Assembly: GCA_030704615.1 (NCBI GenBank)
Contig: CM060733.1
Location: 49,354,001-49,418,000, forward strand
Direction: 5' to 3'
Length of the DNA: 64,000 nt
DNA from: Takakia lepidozioides
Lineage: Eukaryota; Streptophyta; Takakiopsida; Takakiales; Takakiaceae
Shown here: one piece after another, positions 32,838 through 44,942 of the stretch
How positions within the stretch are numbered: the stretch's first letter is position 1
How the letters are laid out: every line of letters begins with the position of its first letter
Made by a program: the position numbers and the translations under genes
Notes under the pieces: generated by a model
Database searches by the model: none
What the model saw: only the letters and a program-made list of their open reading frames with translations
What the model was told of the DNA's origin: nothing

Positions 32838-35800
32838 TTACTGATTCGGATTAGCAAACCTTTGTGAGCAAGTACCTTTCTGACGTTGAGAGTCTCGTGA
32901 ATGACTCTGTGTATGAGCCCGAGGTCTGTCACTGGTTGACGGAGATGATTGAACACTATCTGGATATGTGAGGCCCTCTGGAGGCTGATATCGAGGTAAT
33001 CTTTCAAGCATAGGAGACCCTCGTCGCTTCTTCTCTGCCATCTGAATTGCATAGTCTTCTCCTATATCAAAAGAGTCTGCTGAAGAAACAGTTGTATCAG
33101 AATCCTCATCTCCTCTCATGTGTTTTAACTGTCGAACTTTTTGTGGAATCCTTTGGGGCATACAATGTCGTCCTACCATGTCTGGAAGTTTAAATTTTAA
33201 AACTTGCTGCAAACGCTGATTGGCAAAATTGGTGAAGACCCTGAGCTCTTTGTCTGTCCAGGTGAGTGAGGTACTAATGACTTGTGAATTGTGCAAGTAT
33301 TTCCATCCTTCATGTCCCTTAAAGAAAATATCGTCAGGGCCGAATTTCTGTGTTGACAAATTGTTCCAGGCCGCATGAAACCATGAACGAATTTGAGAAT
33401 CCTTTTGCATCATAACTTTTGCCTCATATAGGTACATATGAGGTGACACTGAAGGTAAGACCCAATGATCCCCACTGGAATAACTCAGAAAGCGCGATTG
33501 CATCTTGTGTTGCTCAATGTGGTAATGTACTAGAAAACAAGCAGCGTAGTATACCCCACAGCCCATGACAATACTTGCTACCTCCTTGGTCTTGGTATAA
33601 ATGAATCCATGTACAACTTGGAAGGCAATTAATTCCTTCAACATGGTACTTGCCTCATGCCAGTACTGCGCAAAGTGATGATCCTCAATGGGTCGATTGT
33701 TTGGAAGTACCTTAGTTCTAGTTGCCACTGGCAGCCATATGCGCATGATTTGATAGTAATGTGCCAATGACTGCGGAGGACTAAATTCTTTCCAAACCAA
33801 ATCCAACACAATGAGAATTTGGTTGAATGGCATAATCATAGCCCTACTGTACTCTCTTGCAGCTGAAGTTTTAGGTGGGTTAAAAGCAGCATTTCCCCAT
33901 ACCTCAGGCTGTGGTGGCTGTGGTGGCTGTGGTGGCTGTGGTGTGGCTGTAGTAACAACAGGGTCAGGTACAGTGACTTATTGTGGTGTTGGTGACACTG
34001 GCTCTTGTACCATTGGCATCTCCTGCACCTCCTGTGAAGAAGACTGAAAAGCTAAAGTTCTCGCTTTTAAATAAGAAGCCATTAGCTGTTCCTCAGGTAC
34101 ACAGACTCTGTTGTCGATATTTGAAGTGAGGTCCTCCACTTGAGTCTGCAGGCCATCTACATCCTCCTGTAACTCCGCTATCCTACTATAGACATTGTCT
34201 ATAGTAGTTGTGGCAATGTTCTGCACTTGCAGTCTGAGCTCATTCATCTCGCTTTGGGTGAGCTTTCGTGGTGTTTTGCCCTCCACTGGCCCTTGTGCTA
34301 ACCAGACCTACATAAGGTGGTTATCCACTAAGTTGCTTGTGGTACCTCTGAGAGTCTGCTCCTCTCTGAGTTTGTACATATCTAACTGCTGTTGTAAAGC
34401 CTCCATGCGCTTCGCATGAGGGTTCAACCAAATTTGCATAGGCAGCAAGCAGATTATTGGCTTCCTTCCAAGCCTTGTTAGTGACCGAGATTTCATTTCT
34501 ATTGGCCATGAGCGTTTGTCGCAACTCCAGTATGTATCTCTCTTGGTCAGCTTCAACCTGTCTGTATTGCTTGAAAGTATCCTCATTGCGACAGATTGTA
34601 TTCTTCATATCGACAATGAGTTTCACTTGCTCAACATTTTCTGCCTCTGCCTTCGTACATCTTTCCGCTTGACTGTTTATTTCTGTTGTAGATTGGTCAA
34701 GCATAGTTATGAGTGTAGCACATTGGATGGTCATCCTGTCATGCACTGTCTGCAACTCCGTATGTAGTGCATTCACTTCTTGCAACTTGCTTTCATGCTT
34801 CACTTGCATTTGGTATAGCTGTTGCTTATGTGCTTCGTGCAACTGGTCTTGCGAGAGGCGTGCCTCAATCAATTGTTCCTTGGCCAATTGCAAAGCCGCT
34901 TCTGTACTCTCCAAGTCTTGCTGCATCTTGAGAGTGACCTCTTCATCGATCTTATTTGCACACTCAGTGGCAAGTCGAGCCTCAAACTCCTTCCTGAGTT
35001 CCTCCCTCAAAGCTGCCAATTGAGTAGTGGGAACATGTGATTTGACATAAGTACCCAACAAATTAAGTGTCATGTTTATGGAACTCATAAGCATCGCCTG
35101 TTGAGGGTCATCTTGATGAGCTTGCTGCTGTTCTCCCTGATCCTCAACAGTGTGATGCCTTACGAACCACTCAAGCCATTGCCCCACCAGATTTTCTTCC
35201 TGAACCACTCCATCCGTCACTGGTGCTGCAGTGTCTTGGCATTCTACCTGTGGTACCTCCGTCACAGGTGTGTGTATTATATGCACCGCAGGGTTTCCCC
35301 TGGACAACCGTTGCACCTCCGGAATCACTGTGTCCTTGACCATACCAGAATATTCATAGAGAAGGTCCCCCTTCTCAATTTCTGCCACCACTTGTTCTGT
35401 AGTGGGAATATCTAACCCTTCTTTTTCTAAATCAATTATTTCTGGTTGAACTGCATGGACAACTTGTGGTAACTTTGTGACAAGCCGATCATTTGGCTGT
35501 GATGGCTGTGATACTGAAGTAACTTCCTCTTCCTTCTCTGAAGGTCCTGCTTCCAGTAATAGCAGTTTTCTGTGCTGCTGTGCCCCTTCCTGCACAAGAG
35601 CTTGGGAAACATTATCATGCGTATTCCGTGAAGCCAGTGGATCCGCCACTACAGTCTTTCCCCGTCTCTGTCTCTTAGTCTCGGGTTGCCCTGCCAGTCC
35701 ACCCTCACTGTGTGAAGAGCCTTGCTCTTCCATTGCAGTGGTTTGTGGCTCAAACACTCCCATCTCCTTTATTTCTCACGCATCAGGTATGCCAGAATCA

Positions 35801-36004
35801 AGAATTATTTGAGCAATAATTGGGCCAGACACTATGATAGGAGACTTTGCGGCAGTACCCTGTAATCTTTTCATCTCCTCTACCAGTGCGTTGTACATTA
35901 TGTCCGCCCATTCTACCTCTTCTCCTCTCAGGGCTTTGAGTATTTCTTCTGTGAAGGATCTGCTTAAATACTGTTGGTTCTGTTCATGGCAAACAGAACG
36001 TTCA
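32838..36004 (-). pseudogene. Accessory ORF, family-2 copy 3, with preserved C-terminus
   Basis: This minus-strand copy starts abruptly at about 36004 in the middle domain, continues through the acidic linker and coiled coil (34321-35763, 480 open codons) and the C-terminal domain to a natural stop at 32838. It alone shows the end of the protein: EAKVMMQKDSQIRSWFHAAW, NFANQRLQQVLKFKLPDMVG, a Ser/Asp-rich acidic patch and a basic, Ser/Gln-rich tail. A one-base insertion near 34421 shifts the frame in the coiled coil, and stops lie near 34290 and 33975. The right junction at 36004 falls in an intron or flank of the AAA-ATPase pseudogene. Confidence 0.8.
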
Positions 36005-36525
36005 TTTTTGCCAATCCAGAGGAAGAGAATTTCTGTTGGCAACATTAGAGTGATAAATGTACCAAAAAAAGGGTGCACTTCTAGCACTAACCAGCCTCAC
36101 GAACTTTGGTCATTTTTAGATGTCAGAGAGCTTACCCATCATTTACAGAGGCCAAAGACTTTAGCTCTGTAGTAGTCAAATGGTGCATACTGTGCTGCAA
36201 TCTCCTCGCGGGTGGTTTGATCAGGCAAGTTAAAGGCTACGGAGGAATCGAACCGGCTTCACCAAACAAAAGCACCACATGCATCAGAACTCGAGTGACT
36301 TGGACAAGATATCATAATCAGTTGAATCTGCCTACAGGTTGAAATGAAATGAAAGGAAGATCACACTGATGGCAGGTACGACAACTCAAACTCCTGACAA
36401 ACATACCTCGAAGTGAGAGTTGTGAGACCTTCCCTCATGATTGACACCCGAGTAAAAGCATTCACACTTGGAGCCTGACAATGATAGCCCATCAAACTAC
36501 AAGGGAAAGGTGAGCAATTTCGGAT

Positions 36526-36813
36526 AGGGTTATGAGAAAACGATGTATTAGTTCCGTACGAGTTAGACAACAAACGTCTCCTCTCATTCAACTGTGCGAT
36601 ACTACCATGAGAGGCATGGATCGAAAAGTAATAGGTGCACATGCGACCTCCGAACGTTTGATACTAGGTCTCTACTTAAACGTGCGGAGGTCGCATGTAC
36701 ACCTATTACTTTTTTATCCATGCCACTCATGGTAGTATCGCACAGTTGAATGAGATATGAAACGTTTGTTGTCTAACTCATATAGATCCAATATATCATT
36801 TTCTCAATACCCT
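36526..36813. repeat. Long foldback (hairpin) in an AAA-gene intron
   Basis: The left arm 36526-36659 and right arm 36678-36813 are inverted copies separated by an 18-base loop. The inner 80 bp of each arm differ at only about five positions; the outer part is looser. Shared blocks include TTCAACTGTGCGATACTACC and CATGCGACCTCCG. No flanking duplication is evident. It is probably a MITE-like foldback. As RNA it would form one long duplex. Confidence 0.85.
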
Positions 36814-38109
36814 GTCAGAAATATTGAAACATTCGCAGTTACAAACAGTGCCACAATACACGGCCGGTTTTGATGAAATGACACTTGTGAGGTTCGAGCA
36901 TATGCAATCTACCTTAAGAGTGCTGGGTCAAGATCTTGTTTCCGATTGGTAGCTGCAATGACAACTATCCTTTTGTCTTGTTCAAATCCATCCATCTGAC
37001 AAACACAAAACTGCAATCAGTGAAAAAAGAAATAAAAATTAGACAAGACAGGTTCCCCCCGGCAAATTTGGGTGATCAAGATTCTGTCCATACTGACCCA
37101 CCCAGAAGTCAGATGTGCCTGTGGTTGGCTGCCATTCACACTGTATGACCAGAGGACAACTTCCACACAAAAGAGAGTGTGAGTCTAAATGATCTCAGAC
37201 AATTTATAAGTGACATTCATTGAGAAATATCCAAACCTGCCTCAACAGAACAGAAAGTATTCTGCGAGTGGCTTCATGCATCTCACTGTCACGTGTTGTT
37301 GCTAAAGAGTCGATCTGCAAAATGCAGCAATGCAAATTAAATCTCCAAGACATCGACTGAGATGTAGAAAGTTAGACCACAACTACATGTCAACTAGAAG
37401 GGGTGCAACATAGTAACTACTGATGTCCCTTTTTCTCAAGACAAATGAAGAATAGAATCCCTAAAGATCATAGCTCAACCACACCACACAGAGAGTGAGA
37501 AACAAAACAATAGATATATTTTCAATTGAGGGGTGCAAGGCCACACACCTCATCCAAGAAGACAATGGCACCGTCAGGAAGCTCATTGCCTGCATTGAAA
37601 ATAGAGGCAAGCAACCGCTCACTCTCCCCGTAGTACTTCGACATAACCACTTCCAAAGGAACATACAACAATGGCACACCCTGTGACAGATCTCCTAGGG
37701 TTAGTATCCCGAACCACACCCAACAAGTTCCATCTACTGAAACGAACAAGCCAGACAACTGTGAATGCAACATGAAATTAGACCTACAAACTGCATGTCC
37801 ATAACTGAGCTGGTCATGGTATGGATGTAACATCCCACTCGCAGGCCCCCTGCACAAAAATGAGTCTTTCCAAATTTTGGATGTCCTCCACCTGTTGGTG
37901 TTATTCCTGACAGTCTATTTTAAGAACCCTAGATTTTTACAGAATGACACTTGTGCGGAGCACTTCCTTCTTTCATGGGCCCTCTGTCTACAAGATAAAA
38001 TTTCATTCTTTTTTGCATGCTCGGTTGTCCAGCTTTTTGAAGCGCAATGGACTCTCCATTGCTTCCCTACTGCCACAAAATACGGAGGGGATATTGCGTC
38101 CAAACAGGA

Positions 38110-38596
38110 CTGAAGAGAACTTACGGAACTGCATGTCACGCAGACATGGAAACCAGCCACTCTAACAATCAAGCTGCAATTCTATCGGGAGACGTTCTTG
38201 GTTGTATGTGACAATAAGATCTTGTGGGCTAATTACCTGTCTGCAGCTCTATCTCCCTCTCGTCTACGGGCATGGGGGAGGTTCAGGGTGGGTTCCCACA
38301 GTCTGAGGATAGAGACTAGTAGGTGGGAAAATCTGCAACGTGAAGACCGACTATGGCCCACGTGTACTGGGAAGTACACGGAGATCGAATGTGAAGAACA
38401 TTTCTTCTTTCACTGCCCTTTTTACTATGAGATCCATGGAAGATTCAACTGTCTATTCCAGGATACCCAATCTCTCATGGAGGTTTTCCATTACGAGGAT
38501 CAGAAGCCCCTCTCTCTCTTTTGTTTCTTTCTTCCTCTTGTCCCATAAGCTCTTTGAGGTTCCGCAGATGTTATAAAGCACCATTTCATTTCATTT
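38110..38596 (+). mobile_element. 5'-truncated LINE fragment with conserved 3' tail
   Basis: The plus strand encodes LQFYRETFLVVCDNKILWAN, SHSLRIETSRWENLQREDRL and a zinc-ribbon-like C-H-C pattern (CTGKYTEIECEEHFFFHCPF), typical of the C-terminus of a non-LTR retrotransposon ORF2. The end, 38538-38596, finishing in CATTTCATTTCATTT, recurs at 63911-63970. The fragment lies in an intron of the AAA-ATPase pseudogene, on the opposite strand. Confidence 0.7.
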
Positions 38597-39857
38597 GCTT
38601 CTGTCTCTTTAACAGAAGCATTCAGCTATAAGGACCTGCAATAGTAGCTATCTGCATGAAGCACTAGGTCTACCTGCAATGTTTGGGTTTCATTGTTATT
38701 TGGTTTCAGTGGTTCTACTGTTTTGTTCTACTGTCCCAAGGGTCCTCCGGGCCTCAAGTGGCCATGATAAGTTTCTTTGTTCCTTTTCTGTCCCTCTTTC
38801 TACAAGTGCACCATACAATCAGCACCAGTTGCATGCAAAACTTTGAATGTCTTCAGCTTAAACAATCTTTCGTGTCACAAATCCAGTACCTGGAGGACCT
38901 TCAAAGAGGATGGCGCGGGGTCAGTTTGATTCAAACTTGCGTCGTGTCCCGCGCGCAATGTTGTCATAGACCTCTGGCCTTTTCAAAGCCAGTAGCACCA
39001 CGTCCTCTATCTCCCTGTTCAGTACCACAACTCACTGTGAAATCTTACACAATTCTAATATTGTTGTTCCAATAGGATAGCAAGTTGTGCATGCCGTTGC
39101 CTTCTTACAAAAATTGGCTTTGAGGGATGTATTACAAACCACAAACCTGATAATAATTCCACAAACTTGAAATTGGTATGGGTGAGTCAGGTGTACCCAA
39201 AAATCACCCATGTAACCAGGAGAGAGAGACGGCCATTACAAAAGAGTGCACTTTTGGAAAGTGATAATTAGGTTATTATTATGCTCTCATTTCCTAGGAG
39301 AATGTTTTTCTTGGCCTGACGAGTACTTACATACTCGAGCATTGCTGCCAAGCAAGAGTTCAGAAACAGTTCAAAATCCAGATAAGTTGCAGATATTTGA
39401 CAAACACAAAGGTAAGACTAGACAATTCCAGACAAGAAGAGCACCTTTTCTGGTCATGGTAACCTGCAATATTGTCCCATGAGACATTTTCACCCTCCAG
39501 TTCACCATCGATGGTTTCCGTTCCATAAATCTTGACACCCATAGCCTCCAAAGCTTCGAGTGTCTTGATCTTCCCTCTACCTGGACTTGGCCTCTCCTTT
39601 GCACATTCCCCAGCGGGCAGGCCTCCCCGATATTTCCATCGGCTTCCTGGTGGCCACCTGTCAAAACTGCCACCCTCTATTGAACCTTCTCCTGACTCTT
39701 CTGGCAACCCATCACTGTTTCCTCCCTCCTTCGTCCCACGCCTGGCTGTTTTCCGCTTCTTGATTCCCAGATCTAGTACACCCGCAATGCTCAATGAGCT
39801 CACAATTGCATCCATTTCTTTGGATGTGAGGTATCCTTTTTTGAGAAACTCTACTTC

Positions 39858-41243
39858 CTGTAAAACAGAAGTGGAACCCACAAATGCTGGTTCTGTTTAA
39901 CAATAGCAAAATTATGTGAAAGTAAGAGGGGAGATGCACACACCACTTTCACATTGGAGCCATGTGACTGGGCATCTCACATGCTGAACTGCCTGTCAGA
40001 CTTTAACTAAGAGACGAAAAGCCATGGAATTTAATCTAGTGCCCCTGTACCCTCAACCTGCAAGGTACCGGCTGAAAGGCAACCCAGGTGAAGAGGGGCC
40101 ATGGGTAGGGGACACTATTTGTTAGTGCGAAAGTAAATCAACAGTGCAAGCAGAAATGCTTTATCATCCAGAAAACCTGAGAAAGAAACCTACAGAGGCT
40201 TTGTAATCCCCAATGAGTGCTCGAAGACCAGCACACACAGCTTGCTGCTCTCTGCAATGATGTCACTACTCCTACCAGCCAGCTGCTCCGAGCAATCACT
40301 CATTGGCAGCCTCGTGTTGTCAGGCAGCTGCTCTGAGGGCAAAATTATCAGCTGCCGTGCCACAGCGCTGCTTTGCCAGAAAGTATGAAAGAAATGAATA
40401 GTGTAAATCCATATGGCCAACTCACTTCACAAGCCTGAGATGCAGGAAGTGAAATTCTTTCAGGGTGAACGGAGAAGATGGTTTGAATCCAGTATATGGA
40501 TTTGGCAAGGGGGAATGATGATCCATGAGATACGCATACTTATCAACCAGCCCCATTCGTGTATAGAGCACATGTAGGTAATCTCTGGCCAATAGACAAG
40601 GCCATTTGTGTTTATCATGGATGGAGGTGGAATGCCTTCTGTCCCTCCATGAGCCCCACCGAAGGTCACATATTCAGTCATCACCAGTGTAGTAAGTCTG
40701 TTGCTATCTTTATAGTCTGAAAGTTCCCCACTTAACCTCTGTATACTGACTAGGACTGCACAGCCACAGCCAAATTAATTTCAAACTGTTACATATGATT
40801 GAGGGCACAGGTGCAAGTCCCGCCACTGTTGTTCAAAAGACATTCTTTGTCTGGGAACATCAAGAACTGATCGTTTGGCTCAGCTCCCAGCACGAGGGAT
40901 TAAGCACAGTCAGCAAAGTTCGACATTCTCACATATAGAAATTCTTGGACAAGAGGTTGGGCAGATGAATGAAAAGTAAAATTTATGTGGAGACATGAAT
41001 GCATGATCAAAGCAGGAAAAGCTACCTGTCCAAAGCTCTCACAACCATCTCACTGCCACCACTTCCACCATCATTTGTCCGTCCACCAAGCCGCGATACT
41101 ACATCGACAATCAAATGTGATACATCACATGTTGGAGATACTGGGAATCGGACCGAAACCTGCCTCCATGGCCCACCCCAAATCAGTTTTGAACAAGAAC
41201 AACCTTCCGTCCACATACTAAGATTTGCTGAAACTTCTTCCAC
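39858..41243. other. Intron sequence, no gene seen
   Basis: This is the part of the 4.2-kb AAA-gene intron that lies before the LINE. Short open stretches exist on both strands, but none shows homology, splice logic or codon bias that I can recognise. Confidence 0.5.
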
Positions 41244-44018
41244 TCATTGCGTGGATATGAAAGCCAGGAATAACAGAAGTAGCGGGGGCAGGGCTATGTA
41301 AAAAGTAACAAGGGCTTGAATGAATAGAAAAATGAAGGCCTTAGCAAACGTAACTGAAAAGGTCAGCAGGTACTTTCTCTCTCTTCGGTTTTCTTGGGAG
41401 AGTTTCGTTTCCTCCGTGGCTGACAAGATCATTGGGAGGAAACTAATTGTCTGCGGTAGAGCAGTTAATTGGTGGACTAATGAGATTAAACTCAAGATAG
41501 CTGAGAGACGAGCCCTCTATAAAGAGTGCTGCAATTTGGAAACCAACAGAGAATTGTGGGCGAGGTACTACCAGCTCCGTAAAGATATCAATCAGCTTGT
41601 TAGGTCTCAGAAGAAATTATACTGGGACAAGTTATACAGTGAAATAAACTCAAACTACCATGGTGGTAATGACAAGAAATTCTGGTTGGCCCTTCAACGT
41701 TTGTACAAACCGAAAAACGGTCAGCAAGTACAAGCGCTGAAGACTACTAAAGGTGCAGTGGTGACTTCATCGGTTGACATTGTCAAAACCTTTGAAACTC
41801 ACTACAGTATCCTTGGCAGAACTTCTAGGTCTAACAGTGAGGGGTCTTCTGCTGAATGGAGGGACACAGTTGGAAAAACTGTTCCTATGATTCAAAACAG
41901 CCCTGATGAACTGGAGTATATTTCAATGGCTTATAATGCTCCCATTAGTTCTTCTGAGATTGTGGAAGCAATTGAACATTTAAATGGATATAAAGCTGGT
42001 GGACCTGATGGTATTGTCAACGAGCTTATCAAGCACGGTGGCGATCCCATGATAGAGGCCCTAGTTCTCCTCTTTAACCTTATCTGGAAGACTGAAATGA
42101 TCCCCTTTCGCTGGCGAAAGGGGGTCATTGTCAATCTATACAAGAAGGGTGACAGAGAAGAACCGGGGAACTACCGTGGCATCACGCTCCTCAATGCTGT
42201 TGGCAAGACATTCTGCAGAGTTATAAGTACTCGTCTCGAGGTTGATCTGGAGTCTAGAGGTTGTTTCCACGAAGGCCAAGCTGGCTTTCGGCGAAACAGG
42301 GGCTGTGTGGATCATATCTTCACTCTAAGCCAGATTATCCAGGGAAGGAAAAAAGAAGGGAAACCCACTTATGTCTTTTTCCTGGATGTCAAAAAGGCTT
42401 ATGACACAGTGTGGAGAGATGGCCTATGGTTACGCCTCTGGTCTTGTGGGATCAAGGGAAAGATGTGGAGAGTTGTCCACAACTTGTATGCTCACACCAA
42501 AAGCTGTGTCACTGTTAACGGACAGAAGTCCAACTTCTTTGACATAGACCAAGGTGTAGCTCAAGGATGTACTCTCTCCCCTCTGCTCTTCAATGTTTTC
42601 ATCAATCAACTCCTCGAGGATGTGGAAAGTGAGGGATTTGGGTTAAGGGTGGGTGATACCACCATACCAGCCCTTATGTTTGCGGATGACTTCGCAGGCA
42701 TAGGGAGACTCCAACCAATCTCCAGGAGTTGATTGATTGCGCGAAGAGATACTTTGATCTTTGGGGCTAGAGGCTAATGTCAGCAAATGTGCAGTGGTAG
42801 CATTCAACGACAGAGGAGAGGGAGGAAGTGATCTTAAGTGGCAGTGGGGTAGCCAAGAGATCCCGGTCCTCCCTTCCTACACTTACCTGGGCGTTGAGTT
42901 CTCCTCCAATTGTAATTGGGATGCACATATCCGGAAAGTTGTTCAAACTGGCAAGGGCAAAGCTCTGGGGCTCACTAAATTTTTCCACTGCAGAGGGGTC
43001 AACTCTGAGGTCAAGAAAACCATGCTTTGTCGCGTTATTAGACCTGCCTTGGAGTACGGATCTGCTATATGGGTTGATAACTCCAACCAGGCTAAGTCTC
43101 TAGAATCCATTCAAGTGGGGGTGCTTAAGGAGTGTATGTCAGCATGCTCCAAAACAGCCAATGTGGCTGTTCGGGGTGAGTTTGGCATTCCGTCCTTAAG
43201 CTCCCGACGAGATGAATTCAAGGTCAGATGGTGGGGTCAGCTGCAACATATGCCCAACACCAGATATCCTAAGTTAATCGACTCTATATCTTGGAAAACA
43301 GGACCGCCCTGTCAAACAGGCTAAGTCCTGGCAGAAGAGAGTAGAAGAGATCCTCAAGGACCTGGACCTGGATCGCAAGTCTTGACCCTGCTGGATAAAT
43401 CTGAACTTAGAGGCTGTCGTGTCCTCAGCCATGTCTGTTGCCATGAGATTGTCTGATGAAAATGAAGTTAGGCAGAAAACTTCCCTGAACTTGTTTCCAG
43501 TCTGTGACGTGGGGGAGGACATCTTGGATGACCTCAAGGGTCTACCCACTCCGGCACTAGACTGAAATTTAAACTCAGGGCAGGAAGCCTACCTTTGAAC
43601 AGCAAACAGAAGCAGAGAGGAAAGGGAGAGTGCAATTGCCCGTTGTGTGGGCAATCTGAAGACAGTATTCATTTTCTGATACACTGTCCGGGGTTCTCAC
43701 CAAAGAGACGCTCTCTTCAAATCTATTAAGGGAATTGTGCCTGTACCCCTGTTTACCAACTTTGAAAGTCTCGAGGCTGAGCCAAAAGCCCAGGCCCTCC
43801 TGAGGCCTAGTTTTTGGGCAAATCACACACAGCAGATTGATGCTTGTGTGAAGGGATTTCTAGAGGATATCTGGAAAACCCGGATTAATTCTTTATATGG
43901 AGGTAAGTCTTACTACCAACGTCAGCCCCTGACAGAGGTAGGTTCTGTCCCTTTTGTTCCCGCTCAAACTGGGCGCGGGGTCAATGGCCACAAGGCTACG
44001 GCAAACAACGTCTTATGA
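41244..44018 (+). pseudogene. LINE reverse transcriptase (ORF2), 5' truncated
   Basis: The plus strand carries a non-LTR reverse transcriptase. From 41320: a charged region (WWTNEIKLKIAERRALYKEC), then LNGYKAGGPDGIVNELIK, EEPGNYRGITLLNAVGKTF, GQAGFRRNRGCVDHIFTLSQ, motif A FLDVKKAYDTVW, DQGVAQGCTLSPLLFNVFIN and catalytic LMFADDFAG at about 42675. The frame breaks at 42732 and resumes at 42761 (thumb: LPSYTYLGVEFSSNCNWDAH), breaks again near 43320, and shows a zinc ribbon CPLCGQSEDSIHFLIHCPGF at 43630-43690. No endonuclease domain is present. No poly(A) tail or TSD was found. It sits in the intron between AAA exons 39445-39857 and 44090-44248, antisense to that gene. Confidence 0.9.
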
Positions 44019-44942
44019 GTACAATCTCTCTTCGGTTTCTGATTAGTTACCAACTTCATTTGCCCTGTATTTAGTCTCTTGTCACTCACGACAGTGAGGG
44101 GAGGGAGGATTGCATTACGAAGCTTCAATGAGGTCAGTCGCTCATCAACACCTTTGCGCACCTGCTGCACCACTTTCTCTGCATCCACACTGCTCTCTGA
44201 TGCTGGGTCTCGGTCTGCATCTGCTTTGCTGGGGAGCATGCTGTCACTCTGCACACAGTAAAGTAGAAGATGTCTGCTGACCAAGCTTTGCTATTCAGGT
44301 CCCACCCTGATGAGATGTTACACCATCTATGCACAAGTAAGACTGGATAGATCCTGTTTGTCTCTTGACAGCAATATAGTAAAACCTTGCACAGGAAAAC
44401 ACACTACACAACGGTTTGACCAAGACGTTGAGTGTCACACACCAACATCGCATTCAGCCTATGAGGAAAAGCTTTCTAATGTCCTTGAGAGCGTGCCATA
44501 CAGACTGATGTAACTGATGACTTCCTCACACTGTAGAGCATTGGCAGACAAAGTTTACCGGCTCACCACATGCCCAGTCTAGGAGTCTACCAGTTGACAA
44601 CCTTTCAAGGATGATCAACACTTACCACCCCACTGCCATTAAGAGCTGACGGAGGAAACTCCTCTGCTTTGCCTGGGAGCGTGCTGTCACTCTACTTACA
44701 CACATTTCTTTTTTCTATTAGACTTTGCTTGCCAGGCCCCACCTGGTAGGAGAAGGAACAGGGGGAAGAGGGGAAGCGGAGACGTGAGGAAAGCTGAATG
44801 GGGACTATTGCAACCATGATGAAGGTGAGGGACAAATCCTACGCGTAATAAATACTTCCACCTCAAACCTGCGGCCGTTGCCATCGCTGATCTCCATTCC
44901 TTGCTTGCCGCTGATGTAGAACTCAAAGTAATCCCTTCCAGC

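Larger units (their letters stand above)
36186..44942 (-). pseudogene. AAA-ATPase gene, interrupted and decayed
   Basis: Exons placed by homology and splice phase (minus strand): 44862-44942 (RDYFEFYISGKQGMEISDG), 44090-44248, 39445-39857 (EVEFLKKGYLTSKEMDAIV ... VSWDNIAGYHDQK), 38890-39014 (PEVYDNIARGTRRKFESN, stop, PRAILFEGPPG), 37549-37680 (GVPLLYVPLEVVMSKYYGES, Walker B IVFLDE), 37237-37314 (DSEMHEATRRILSVLLRQ), 36913-36995 (IVVIAATNRKQDLDPALL, sensor 1) and about 36186-36256 (SRFDSSVAFNLPDQTTREE, with the Arg finger region). It closely resembles a plant AAA protein of the At4g04180 type, which I recall as organelle-targeted. TGA at 38921-38923 replaces an expected Arg, the exon with the GKT of Walker A was not found, and exons after the last one are missing. 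It is probably a recent pseudogene. Confidence 0.8.

Noticed and set aside
36130-36256. Reading through the last AAA exon to a stop (QYAPFDYYRAKVFGLCK) as the natural protein end
   Set aside because: The family continues with a conserved helical region here, and a GT donor lies after REEIAAQ; the stop is more likely intronic. The true exon end remains uncertain.
38846-38890. Minus-strand KTFKVLHATGAD as the missing GKT exon of the AAA protein
   Set aside because: Only a K-T and a few spaced residues match; no GTGK context and no acceptor.
38921-38923. TGA read as selenocysteine or corrected by U-to-C RNA editing
   Set aside because: No SECIS-like need for selenocysteine at this conserved Arg; U-to-C editing is organellar and this is a nuclear spliced gene with other losses. 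A pseudogene is simpler.
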